A DNA stretch of 17,977 nucleotides from JBPCOI01 sp051000395 (GTDB lineage: Bacteria > Actinomycetota > Actinomycetes > Mycobacteriales > Jatrophihabitantaceae). This document shows positions 5,971 to 12,960 of the stretch, piece by piece. The position numbers and the translations under genes were made by a program. Where the stretch lies: assembly GCA_051000395.1 (NCBI GenBank), contig JBPCOI010000081.1, positions 1 through 17,977 on the forward strand, read 5' to 3'. Under the pieces are notes generated by a model. That model had not been told where the DNA came from. It saw nothing but the letters and a program-made list of their open reading frames with translations, and made no database searches. How positions within the stretch are numbered: position 1 is the stretch's first letter; every line of letters starts with the position of its first letter.

Positions 5971-6774
5971 GTGGCAGGCGTCGATACGCAGTACGAGGAC
6001 CTGCTCCGCACGGTGCTCGACACCGGCGCGTCGAAGGCGGACCGCACCGGCACCGGTACCCGCAGCGTCTTCGGCCACCAGCTGCGCTACCCCCTCGCGA
6101 GCGGCTTCCCGCTGATCACGACCAAACGCGTGTACTTCCGCTCGGTGGCCTACGAGCTGTTGTGGTTCCTGCGCGGGGACGGGAACGTGCGCTGGCTGCA
6201 GGAGCACGGGGTGACGATCTGGGATGAGTGGGCCCGCCCGGACGGCGACCTCGGCCCAGTCTACGGCGTGCAGTGGCGGTCCTGGCCGACGCCGGACGGG
6301 GGTCACGTCGACCAGATCGCGCAGGTGCTCGATCAGCTGCGAGCCGACCCGGATTCGCGCCGCATGATCGTCTCGGCGTGGAACGTCGGCGAGATCCCGC
6401 AGATGGCCCTGCCGCCGTGCCACGCGTTCTTCCAGTTCTACGTGTCCGAGGGCCGGCTGTCCTGCCAGCTCTACCAGCGCAGCGCCGACCTGTTCCTCGG
6501 CGTGCCGTTCAACCTCGCCGGATACGCGCTGCTCACCCACCTGATCGCGCAGCAGGTCGGCCTCGACGTCGGTGACTTCGTCTGGACGGGCGGCGACTGC
6601 CACATCTACGACAACCACGTCGAGCAGGTGCGCGCGCAACTGGCCCGCGAGCCGTACCCGTTCCCGACGCTGCGGCTGCGCGCTGCGCCGAGCCTGTTCG
6701 AATATGGCTACGAGGACATCGAGCTGCTCGACTACCAGCACCACCCCGCGATCAAGGGTCCCGTCGCGGTATGA
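5971..6774 (+). CDS. thyA: Thymidylate synthase
   Basis: Converts dUMP and methylenetetrahydrofolate to dTMP and dihydrofolate in the cytoplasm. The 267 residues match the family length (264 in E. coli). Motifs: DRTGTGT near the start, the Arg-bearing GHQLRYPL region, GPVYGVQWRSW, the active-site cysteine C150 in ALPPCHAFFQF, the QRSADLFLGVPFN stretch and the GDCHIYDNHVEQ motif. The GTG at 5971 is chosen because it gives the usual MAGVDTQYEDLL-type N-terminus and is preceded by a leaderless-type -10; the open frame upstream to 5851 has no family similarity. It is followed after 10 nt by dfrA, which regenerates the tetrahydrofolate that this enzyme consumes, so the two act as a unit. Confidence 0.97.
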   Translation: MAGVDTQYEDLLRTVLDTGASKADRTGTGTRSVFGHQLRYPLASGFPLITTKRVYFRSVAYELLWFLRGDGNVRWLQEHGVTIWDEWARPDGDLGPVYGVQWRSWPTPDGGHVDQIAQVLDQLRADPDSRRMIVSAWNVGEIPQMALPPCHAFFQFYVSEGRLSCQLYQRSADLFLGVPFNLAGYALLTHLIAQQVGLDVGDFVWTGGDCHIYDNHVEQVRAQLAREPYPFPTLRLRAAPSLFEYGYEDIELLDYQHHPAIKGPVAV

Positions 6775-6784
6775 GTCCGCAGCG

Positions 6785-7279
6785 ATGATCGGCCTCGTCT
6801 GGGCGCAGGCGGCCAACGGCGTGATCGGCCGCGACGGCGCGCTGCCCTGGCACCTGCCCGAGGATCTCGCGCACTTCCGCTCGCTCACGGCCGGCGCGAC
6901 GGTGGTGATGGGACGGCGAACGTGGGACTCACTGCCGCCGCGCTTTCGTCCGCTGCCGGGACGCCGCAACCTCGTGCTCACCCGGGACCCGGCGTGGCAC
7001 GCGGCGGGGGCGAGCGCCGTGCACGAGCTGGGCGCGGCGCTGCAAGGCGACGTGTGGGTGATCGGTGGCGCCGACGTGTACGCGGCCGCGCTGCCCCGTG
7101 CCGACCGGGTGGTGCGCACCGAGCTGCGGGCGTCCGTCGACGGCGACGCCCTTGCGCCTGAGCTAGACGGGTCCTGGCAGCTCGCCGCGTCCGACCCCGG
7201 CGAGGGGTGGCACGAGTCGGCGGCCGGGTTCTCCTACCGGATCCGCACCTACGCGCGCGGATCGGCGCCCGTGCGCTGA
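6785..7279 (+). CDS. folA: Dihydrofolate reductase
   Basis: NADPH-dependent reduction of dihydrofolate to tetrahydrofolate, closing the cycle opened by thymidylate synthase. The 164-residue protein has the DHFR hallmarks: IGLVWAQAANGVIGRDGALPWHLPEDLAHF with the catalytic acidic residue D27, the NADPH-binding VVMGRRTWDSLP, the LVLTRD strand and the VIGGADVYAAAL motif. It starts at ATG 6785, 10 nt after the thyA stop, so it is cotranscribed. No ribosome binding site is obvious in the short gap, suggesting coupling to thyA. Trimethoprim-type inhibitors would act here; nothing in the sequence suggests a resistance variant. Confidence 0.96.
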   Translation: MIGLVWAQAANGVIGRDGALPWHLPEDLAHFRSLTAGATVVMGRRTWDSLPPRFRPLPGRRNLVLTRDPAWHAAGASAVHELGAALQGDVWVIGGADVYAAALPRADRVVRTELRASVDGDALAPELDGSWQLAASDPGEGWHESAAGFSYRIRTYARGSAPVR

Positions 7280-7281
7280 CG

Positions 7282-7287
7282 TACCGT
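7282..7287 (+). promoter_or_regulatory. Possible -10 for leaderless transcript of 7294-7698
   Basis: TACCGT lies 6 nt before the GTG at 7294, with no ribosome binding site. It may allow expression separate from thyA-folA. Confidence 0.3.
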
Positions 7288-7293
7288 TGTCGC

Positions 7294-7698
7294 GTGTCCG
7301 GCCGTTATCGCTTCGTCGGTTCACCCCGCTGGGTGGCCGGTCACGCGGTCGTCCTCGCGCTGGTCGTCACCATGGTCCTGCTCGGACGCTGGCAGCTCGA
7401 CGTCTCCGACTCCAAGCACTTCGCGCTGCAGAACTTCGGCTACGCGTTGCAGTGGTGGGCCTTCTCGCTGTTCGCCGTGCTGATGTGGTCGCGGATCGTG
7501 CGCGACGTCGCCCGGCAGGCGCCTGGCTCGCAGCACGCTGAGCCGGATCCGGCGCCGGCCGGTCCGGTCGCCTACCGTCGGTACGTCATGCCGCAGAGCG
7601 CCGACGGACCGGCCGCAGCTGTCGACACCGAGTACGCCGCCTACAACGACTACCTCGCCCGCCTCGCCGCGAGCGGCGAAGAGGAGATCCGCCGATGA
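7294..7698 (+). CDS. Small membrane protein of unknown function
   Basis: A 134-residue protein with two membrane helices: residues about 13-31 (WVAGHAVVLALVVTMVLLG) and about 48-66 (ALQWWAFSLFAVLMWSRIV). A proline-rich soluble stretch follows, then a conserved-looking tail DTEYAAYNDYLARLAASGEE. The N-terminal YRFVGSPRWVAGH resembles the first segment of SURF1-type proteins, but the rest of that family is missing. The GTG start at 7294 is set by a -10-like TACCGT upstream and by the usual position before the first helix. Its stop overlaps the start of the next gene (ATGA), so the pair is translated together. In actinobacteria such proteins often accompany DUF3817 proteins, which is what follows here. 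Confidence 0.75.
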   Translation: MSGRYRFVGSPRWVAGHAVVLALVVTMVLLGRWQLDVSDSKHFALQNFGYALQWWAFSLFAVLMWSRIVRDVARQAPGSQHAEPDPAPAGPVAYRRYVMPQSADGPAAAVDTEYAAYNDYLARLAASGEEEIRR

Positions 7699-8063
7699 GC
7701 GACGCCGGCACGGCCGAGACGACTGCCGGGCCCGCGGTGCGTAATCCCCGGATCGCGGGTGCGCTGCTGCGGTTCCGGATCATGGCCTTCACCACCGGGG
7801 TGGTGTTACTTGCCGGCACGATTGCCCTTATCTGCAAGGACGTCCTGCACGTGCCGCACATGGAGCCCGGCACCGGCCTGCTGTGGCTCGGCCACGGCTA
7901 CCTGTACCTGCTCTACGTGATCACCGTGTTGCAGCTGGGAATCACATTGCGCTGGCCGTTGCTGCGCATCGCGCTCGTCATGCTCGCCGGAACCGTGCCG
8001 AGCATGTCGTTCGTCGCCGAGCATTACGTGACCCGCGACGTGCGCGCCCACGTCGCGTTCTGA
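7695..8063 (+). CDS. DUF3817 family integral membrane protein
   Basis: A 122-residue protein with three membrane helices: about 33-53, 60-80 and 85-105. It carries the DUF3817 pattern: a FRIMAFTTGVVLL opening helix, a GHGYLYLLYVITVLQLG helix with its conserved histidine and tyrosines, and the AGTVPSMSFVAEHYVTRDV ending. The function of the family is unknown. Its ATG overlaps the preceding stop by 4 nt. The gene ends 4 nt from the convergent sigma factor gene, leaving no room for a hairpin terminator, so some transcriptional interference between the two is possible. Confidence 0.85.
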   Translation: MSDAGTAETTAGPAVRNPRIAGALLRFRIMAFTTGVVLLAGTIALICKDVLHVPHMEPGTGLLWLGHGYLYLLYVITVLQLGITLRWPLLRIALVMLAGTVPSMSFVAEHYVTRDVRAHVAF

Positions 8064-8067
8064 TCGC

Positions 8068-8616
8068 TCAACCCGCGCCTGCGCGCGAGCGTCCGCTGCC
8101 GTAGCCGGTCACGAGCTCGGCACGCGCCCTGGCTACCCGCGAACGGATCGTGCCGATCGGGCAGTTGCAGACGTCTGCGGCCTCGGCGTAGCTCAGCCCG
8201 ACCAGTTGGGTGAGGACGAACGCCTCCCGGCGCTCGCCGTCGAGGCAGGACAGCAGCCCGTGCAGCACGACGGAATCGGCCGGATCGCTGCCACCGCGCA
8301 GCCGCTGCTCGGTTGCGGCGCTAGCGCGCACCGCGCGGAGCCGGACGGCGTCGCGCACCGCGTCCGCGCACACCCGCCGGGCGATCGAGAGCAGCCAGGT
8401 CCGCGCCGACGCGCGGCCGGCGAAGCGGTGCAGCGAGGCGAACGCCCGCGCGTAGGTCTCCTGGGTGAGGTCCTCGGCGTCCTGCGTGGAGCCCAGGCCC
8501 GCGCACGCGCGCCACACGTCGGCCTGCGTGGCGCGCACGAACGCGACGGCCGCAGCCGCATCGCCCCGGCGCGCGCGTAGCGCGGCCGCGGTGACGTCGT
8601 CGACCTCGTCGTCCAC
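8068..8616 (-). CDS. ECF (group 4) RNA polymerase sigma factor, SigC-like
   Basis: A 182-residue sigma factor with only regions 2 and 4. Region 2: ADVWRACAGLGSTQDAEDLTQETYARAFASLHRFAGRASARTWL in outline, with the DAEDLTQET core motif. Region 4: DGERREAFVLTQLVGLSYAEAADVCNCPIGTIRSRVARAR, with the helix-turn-helix and the IGTIRSRVAR signature. The GTG start at 8616 is chosen because AGGAG lies 8 nt upstream; the open frame continues to 8673 but without such a site. It is transcribed divergently from a membrane anti-sigma factor followed by copper genes. In Mycobacterium tuberculosis SigC has been linked to copper acquisition, and I infer a similar link here. Confidence 0.9.
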   Translation of the reverse strand: MDDEVDDVTAAALRARRGDAAAAVAFVRATQADVWRACAGLGSTQDAEDLTQETYARAFASLHRFAGRASARTWLLSIARRVCADAVRDAVRLRAVRASAATEQRLRGGSDPADSVVLHGLLSCLDGERREAFVLTQLVGLSYAEAADVCNCPIGTIRSRVARARAELVTGYGSGRSRAGAG

Positions 8617-8655
8617 CGATGCCGCTCCTACGAAATCTAGTGACCTGTGCCACTG

Positions 8656-8668
8656 CGGGAACTTCCCG
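8656..8668. promoter_or_regulatory. Palindrome between divergent sigma and anti-sigma genes
   Basis: CGGGAA-C-TTCCCG, perfect 6-bp arms around one base, in the 77-nt gap between the two start codons. It contains a GGAAC string of the kind used as an ECF -35 on the plus strand, but no CGT -10 sits at the usual distance. It may be an operator or a shared promoter element. Confidence 0.35.
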
Positions 8669-8693
8669 TTCACCGTGCCCGACCAATCCGTAC

Positions 8694-9353
8694 GTGAGAT
8701 GTGACCGGTTCCGCGAGGCGGTGTCCGCGCGCCTGGACGGCGAGCCGACCGGCATGTCCGACGCCGTGCTCGACGCGCACCTAGGGAGCTGTCTCGATTG
8801 TGCCGGATGGCGCGAGCAGGCCACCCGGCTGACCCGCCAGGCGAGGCTCGCGGCGGTGAACGTTCCCGATCTTGCCGAGTCGATCACTGCGGGGATCGCG
8901 CTGCCCGCGCGGCGCGTCCTGCGGCGCCGGCTGCTGCTGCGGCAGGCCCTGGCGCTGGTGGGGGTCGTGCAGCTGCTCATCGCCGCTCCCGCGCTCGACG
9001 GGGACAGCCTCGGCATGGCGATGTCCGCGCACGCGGCGCACGAGGCAGCGGCGTGGAACCTCGCGATCGCCTTCGCGTTCCTGGCGAGCGCGTTGCGGCC
9101 GCGCCGGGCCGCGGGCCTGGTTCCGCTGCTGGGCACCTTCATCGTCGTCCTCGCGGTGCTGAGCGTGCGTGACCTCGCGGCCGGGGCGGTCTCACTCGAC
9201 CGGATCGCGACACACGCCGCCGCGCTGATCGGGCTTGCGCTGCTGCTGGCGCTCGATCGCGCCGAGCGGGCTCTGCCGCCAGGCCGGACCACGTCCACGG
9301 ACGAGCGCCGCCGTCCCGGTGCCGGCGACGGCGGGCTGCGAGGCGTCGCGTGA
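8694..9353 (+). CDS. Membrane-anchored zinc-finger anti-sigma factor
   Basis: A 219-residue protein with an N-terminal zf-HC2 anti-sigma domain: the MRCDRFREAVSARLDGE opening and the ZAS motif HLGSCLDC (HxxxCxxC) near residues 29-36. It then has about four membrane helices from residue 80 onward (LLLRQALALVGVVQLLIAAP, AAWNLAIAFAFLASAL, GLVPLLGTFIVVLAVLSV, AALIGLALLLAL). It should hold the ECF sigma factor at the membrane. The GTG start at 8694 gives the family's normal N-terminus; the frame upstream to 8619 has no similarity. It heads the copper operon: its TGA overlaps the start of copCD. The anti-sigma gene is divergent from its presumed sigma factor rather than cotranscribed, which is less common. 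Confidence 0.88.
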   Translation: MRCDRFREAVSARLDGEPTGMSDAVLDAHLGSCLDCAGWREQATRLTRQARLAAVNVPDLAESITAGIALPARRVLRRRLLLRQALALVGVVQLLIAAPALDGDSLGMAMSAHAAHEAAAWNLAIAFAFLASALRPRRAAGLVPLLGTFIVVLAVLSVRDLAAGAVSLDRIATHAAALIGLALLLALDRAERALPPGRTTSTDERRRPGAGDGGLRGVA

Positions 9354-11056
9354 TGCGGCGCCGGGTGGTCGCCGTCGGGTTGCTGCTGGGCGCGTTCCTC
9401 GCCGGTGCCCTGGTGCTCGCCGCCTCCGCGTCGGCGCACGCCTCGGTCGTGTCGAGCGACCCGCTCGACGGATCCCGGCTCAAGAGCGCGCCGCAGACGG
9501 TGACGATCAGCTTCGACGAGCAGGTCCGGCTGAGCCTGGGTTACCTGCACGTCACGAACCAGAGCGGTCACCGCGTGGACACCGGCGCCGCATTCCACCC
9601 GGGCGGCGACGGCACGAAGATCGCCAGCACGCTGCGGTTGGGGCTGGGCGATGGGACCTACACCGAGAGCTACCGCGTCATCTCCGCGGACTCGCACCCG
9701 GTCGCCGGGACGGTCCGGTTCGTGGTGGGCACCGGTGCATTGAGCATCGCCACCGGTACGTCGGGCACGCCGCCGACCGTAGACGCGAGCACCGGCGTGG
9801 CCTTCGACGTGGCGCGCTGGGTGTCCTATGCGGGGTTCGCACTACTCGGCGGCCTGTGGCTGCTGCTGACGGTCTGGCCGCAGGGCCGTGACGAGCGCCG
9901 CGCCCGGGCGCTCGTTTGGGCGGGGTGGAGCGGCGCAGCGCTCGGAGCGCTCGCGGAGTTGCTGCTGCAGGGACCGGACGCGGCCGGCAGCGGCCCGTCC
10001 GGCGTCCTGCGCTGGAGCCTGCTCGACGCGACGCTGCACACCAGCTACGGCCGGTTCCACTGCGCGCGCCTGGTGCTGCTCGGCGTCCTCGCGTTGCTGC
10101 TGGGCTCGGCGGTGCAGGGTGCCGAGCGACGCCGGGCGCGTTGGGAGGACGCGGCCTGGCCGCTGCTGGTCGGCGTCGCGTTCACGTTCTCGGCCACCGG
10201 GCACCCGGCGACGACGAGCCCGGTGTGGCTGTCGGAGGCGGCCGACGTGCTGCACCTGTGCGCGATGGCGGCCTGGGTCGGTGGGCTCGCGCTGCTCCTC
10301 GGCGCGCTGCTGCCACGGCGGGAACCGGCCGAGCTGCGATCGGTGCTGCCGGTGTTCTCGCGCGTCGCGTTCGTCGCAGTGGCGACGATCGCCGTCACGG
10401 GCACGTACGCGGCCTGGCGGGGGATCGGGTCGCTTCGCGCGATCTTCACCACCGAGTACGGGCTGCTCGTGAGCCTGAAGGTGCTGCTGTTTCTCGGGCT
10501 GCTCGCGTTGGGCAACGTGTCCCGGCAGGCCGTCCAACGCCGCCTGCTGCGCCTGCCGGTTGCCTACGCGATGACCGACACCGTTCTCGCGGAGCCTCCC
10601 GCGGCCTCGGTGACCCTGCACACCGAGCGCATGCGGCGCTCCGTGCTGGTGGAGGTCGTGCTCGCGGCCCTGGTCCTGGCCGCGACCGCGGTGCTCGTCG
10701 ACAAGCCGCGAGGCCGCGAAGCCCTTGCGGCCCGCGCCCGGCAACCCGTCATGGCTACCGCGAACCTGCAGGCCGGACGGACGGTCACGGTGGGCGTGAG
10801 CCCCGGCGAGCACGGCGACGTCGCGCTCACCGTCGCGCTCAGTCCGGGCAGCGAGCCGACGCACGTTGCCGCAACCGCGACGCAACCTGTCGCCCAGCTC
10901 GGACCCATCCCGATCACGCTCACCCCCGACGGGGCGGATCTCTACACCGCGAGCGGCGTCCCGCTTCCGGTGGCGGGCAGCTGGGTGCTCACCCTCGTCG
11001 TCACGTACTCGCGGTTCGACGCCGTCAGCACCGACGTCACGTTCCGCCTCAGCTAG
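9350..11056 (+). CDS. CopC-CopD fusion copper protein
   Basis: A 568-residue protein. A signal peptide (residues 1-29) ends in ASA, leaving histidine 30 as the mature N-terminus. The CopC domain (30-127) has the Cu(II) ligands expected for the family: the N-terminal His30 and the D114-S-H116 pair in SADSHPVAG. A CopD-type membrane domain of about eight helices follows (about 150-460), then an extracytoplasmic beta-rich tail (about 475-568), reminiscent of FixH/YtkA-like domains. CopC binds copper outside the membrane and CopD is thought to pass it inward. It starts at GTG 9350 or ATG 9353; both overlap the anti-sigma stop, so translation is coupled. YcnI follows after 15 nt. Confidence 0.92.
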   Translation: MMRRRVVAVGLLLGAFLAGALVLAASASAHASVVSSDPLDGSRLKSAPQTVTISFDEQVRLSLGYLHVTNQSGHRVDTGAAFHPGGDGTKIASTLRLGLGDGTYTESYRVISADSHPVAGTVRFVVGTGALSIATGTSGTPPTVDASTGVAFDVARWVSYAGFALLGGLWLLLTVWPQGRDERRARALVWAGWSGAALGALAELLLQGPDAAGSGPSGVLRWSLLDATLHTSYGRFHCARLVLLGVLALLLGSAVQGAERRRARWEDAAWPLLVGVAFTFSATGHPATTSPVWLSEAADVLHLCAMAAWVGGLALLLGALLPRREPAELRSVLPVFSRVAFVAVATIAVTGTYAAWRGIGSLRAIFTTEYGLLVSLKVLLFLGLLALGNVSRQAVQRRLLRLPVAYAMTDTVLAEPPAASVTLHTERMRRSVLVEVVLAALVLAATAVLVDKPRGREALAARARQPVMATANLQAGRTVTVGVSPGEHGDVALTVALSPGSEPTHVAATATQPVAQLGPIPITLTPDGADLYTASGVPLPVAGSWVLTLVVTYSRFDAVSTDVTFRLS

Positions 11057-11071
11057 GAAAGGCAACTGGCC

Positions 11072-11774
11072 ATGACACGTATTCGCCCGATTGCGGCCGG
11101 GGCGGTGCTCGGCGTCGCCGCCCTGCTGATGCTGGCCGGTCCGGCGAACGCCCACGTCACCGTCGTCGGACCCGGAGCGACCCAGGGCGGATCCGACCAG
11201 GAGATCACGTTCCGGGTGCCGGTCGAGCGCAACGCCGACACCGTCGGCCTGAAGCTCGCCCTGCCCACCGACACGCCGATCGCGTCCGTCGAGGTGCTGC
11301 CCGTCCCCGGGTGGACGCACGCACAGACAACGGTACGGCTGGCCAAGCCGGTGGTGACCGACGACGGCACGATCACCGAGGCGGTCGGGGAGATCGACTG
11401 GACGGCGCTGCCGGGCCACGGCCTCGCGCCCGGGGAGTTCGGCGCGTTCACCATCATCGCCGGGCAACTACCCAAGACGCCGTCGCTGACGTTCCGGGCG
11501 ATCCAGGTCTACAGCGACCACACCAGCGTGTCCTGGATCGAGACGGCGGCACCCGCCAGCACGGTCGCGCCCGAATACCCCGCGCCGACGCTGCAGCTTG
11601 CCGCGCCCACCGCGACGTCCGCGGCCACGCCCGATCCGGCGAGCAGCCCGGCGCCTGCCGCCATGTCCGCGAACAACACCGGGGGCCGTCGCGCTGGCGA
11701 TCGTGGCCCTTGTCGTCGCGGCCGCCGCGCTCGCCGTGGCTGTCGTGTCCCGCGCGCGGGGGGTACGGGAGTGA
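11072..11774 (+). CDS. ycnI: YcnI/DUF1775 copper-binding protein, 3' frameshift
   Basis: Extracytoplasmic copper protein. The signal peptide (residues 1-27, ending ANA) leaves His28 as the mature N-terminus (AHVTVVGPGA), the residue that begins the copper site in YcnI; the conserved tryptophan lies in HTSVSWIETA. A low-complexity Ala/Pro linker follows. In other members this leads to a C-terminal membrane helix. Here the helix (VALAIVALVVAAAALAVAVV, then SRARGVRE and TGA 11772-11774) is in a different frame, after a run of five G at 11681-11685. Removing one G restores it. As sequenced, the ycnI frame instead runs on into pcuAC, giving a 404-residue hybrid (11072-12286) with an Arg-rich junction. 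An ATG with AGGAAAGG upstream sets the start. Confidence 0.85.
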
Positions 11775-12286
11775 TGCGCCTGCCGTGGCCGGCCGTGCTC
11801 GCCGGCACTTTGGTGGCCGCGATCGGCTGCGCCGGGCTGGTCCGAGCGGCCGCCCCCCCGCCCGCTACCGCGCTTCGCCCGGCCGGCGGAGCGCCGATCG
11901 TGGTCAGCGGCGCCTATGTGCGCCAGCCGGCCCCACCGACGGACGCGGCCGCCGCCTACTTCACCGTCTACAACACCACGGCACGCAACGACCGGCTGCT
12001 GTCGGTGGTGAGCGGGGCGGGGCGCACGACCGTCCTGCACGTGCTGGTGGGCGGTCGGATGAGCGCTCCGGCTGACGGCGTCGTGGTTCCTGCACACGGC
12101 AGGCTCGTACTCTCGACAGGGACCGGCCATGCGATGATCGAGAACCTGTTCGGCCCACTGGAGCCGGGCCAGAACGTCAACCTGCAACTCACCTTCGCCG
12201 ACGCGGGACCGATTGCGGTCGACGCGCCGGTGATCGCTCTCGGTGCGCCAGCGCCGAGCAGCACCACCCCTGGAGCGAGCAAATGA
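11771..12286 (+). CDS. PCuAC-type periplasmic/extracytoplasmic copper chaperone
   Basis: Carries Cu(I) to Sco or directly to the CuA site of cytochrome oxidase. About 170 residues: an N-terminal hydrophobic segment (LPWPAVLAGTLVAAIGCAGLV), which is a signal or anchor and includes a cysteine, then the PCuAC domain (IVVSGAYVRQPAP, AAAYFTVYNTTA). The copper ligands are recognisable as His in VLHVLVGG, Met in GGRMSAP and His/Met in TGHAMIENL, but the first spacing is H-x6-M rather than H-x10-M and the second M-x22-H-x-M rather than x21. Start GTG 11771 or ATG 11774; the latter shares one base with the stop of the repaired ycnI frame. Its TGA overlaps the sco ATG. Confidence 0.88.
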   Translation: MMRLPWPAVLAGTLVAAIGCAGLVRAAAPPPATALRPAGGAPIVVSGAYVRQPAPPTDAAAAYFTVYNTTARNDRLLSVVSGAGRTTVLHVLVGGRMSAPADGVVVPAHGRLVLSTGTGHAMIENLFGPLEPGQNVNLQLTFADAGPIAVDAPVIALGAPAPSSTTPGASK

Positions 12287-12930
12287 TCCGTATCCGCTCG
12301 GCCGCTGCGGCCGTCCTGCTCGCCGCCGCGTGCCTGCTCGCCGGCTGCTCCGGCACGTCGGGCGCCAAGCCCAGCGCCGGCCCGTCCCAGCTCAACGACC
12401 GCATCGGGTCCGCCGGGCCGTACCAGGGCGCCGGCCTCGACCCGGCGCAGCCACGGCCGTCGTTCACGCTCACCGCCACGGACGGCCAGCCGTTCGCCTT
12501 CCAGCAGCGCACCGAGGGGCACCCGACGTTGCTGTACTTCGGCTACACGAACTGCCCCGACGTGTGCCCCCTGACAATGGCCGACATCCACGCGGCACTG
12601 ATGAAGCTGCCAGCGTCGCTGCAGAAGCAGGTCTACGTCGTGTTCGTCTCCACCGACGTCAAGCGTGACACCGCGGCCGTACTGCGCAGGTGGCTGGCGA
12701 ACTTCGACGGCGGGGTCGCCGCCACGTTCGTCGGGCTGCGCGGCACGCAGGCTCAGGTCGACGCAGCTCAGGCCGCCGCACACGTCACCGTCGCCGAGGA
12801 CGCCGGCCAGACGCACTCGGCCGAGGTGCTGTTGTTCGGATCCGACGACTACGCGCGGGTCGTGTACCCGCAGAGCACGAACGAGGCGCAGCAGATCGCG
12901 CACGACCTTCCGCTGGTGGCGAAGGCGTAG
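12283..12930 (+). CDS. SCO1/SenC-family copper chaperone lipoprotein
   Basis: A 215-residue lipoprotein: the signal ends in the lipobox LLAGC at residues about 19-23. The thioredoxin-like Sco fold follows, with the copper-binding CxxxC motif in TNCPDVCPLT and the conserved histidine in GQTHSAEVLLF; all three ligands are present. Sco proteins mature the CuA centre of cytochrome c oxidase subunit II, receiving copper from PCuAC and acting as thiol reductants. Its ATG overlaps the pcuAC stop by 4 nt, so the two are translated together, fitting a direct handover. A FVSTDVKRDT stretch typical of the family is present. It ends 30 nt before the MauE-DsbA gene. Confidence 0.95.
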   Translation: MIRIRSAAAAVLLAAACLLAGCSGTSGAKPSAGPSQLNDRIGSAGPYQGAGLDPAQPRPSFTLTATDGQPFAFQQRTEGHPTLLYFGYTNCPDVCPLTMADIHAALMKLPASLQKQVYVVFVSTDVKRDTAAVLRRWLANFDGGVAATFVGLRGTQAQVDAAQAAAHVTVAEDAGQTHSAEVLLFGSDDYARVVYPQSTNEAQQIAHDLPLVAKA

Positions 12931-12946
12931 GACGGAGGGACTACGG

Positions 12947-12952
12947 CAGAAT
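12947..12952 (+). promoter_or_regulatory. Possible -10 for leaderless MauE-DsbA transcript
   Basis: CAGAAT lies 8 nt before the GTG at 12961. A GGAGG string further upstream (12934-12938) is over 20 nt from the start, too far to serve as its ribosome binding site. Confidence 0.35.
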
Positions 12953-12960
12953 CTCCGCTC

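Noticed and set aside
8617..8673. Longer N-terminus of the ECF sigma factor
   Set aside because: The GTG at 8616 has AGGAG at an 8-nt spacing and fits normal sigma factor length; the extension crosses the intergenic promoter region.
8658..8691. Classic ECF promoter GGAAC-N16/17-CGT before the anti-sigma gene
   Set aside because: CGT triplets occur only at spacings of 11 and 26 nt, outside the accepted range.
9916..12075. Very long Arg/Pro/Ala-rich frame over copCD-ycnI-pcuAC
   Set aside because: Low-complexity shadow of GC-rich codons in another frame. The copCD and ycnI frames have recognisable domains.
11072..12286. Genuine YcnI-PCuAC fusion gene
   Set aside because: A complete membrane anchor and a stop overlapping the pcuAC start exist in the next frame, so a one-base indel explains the fusion better. 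It is kept as a finding rather than as the primary gene model.
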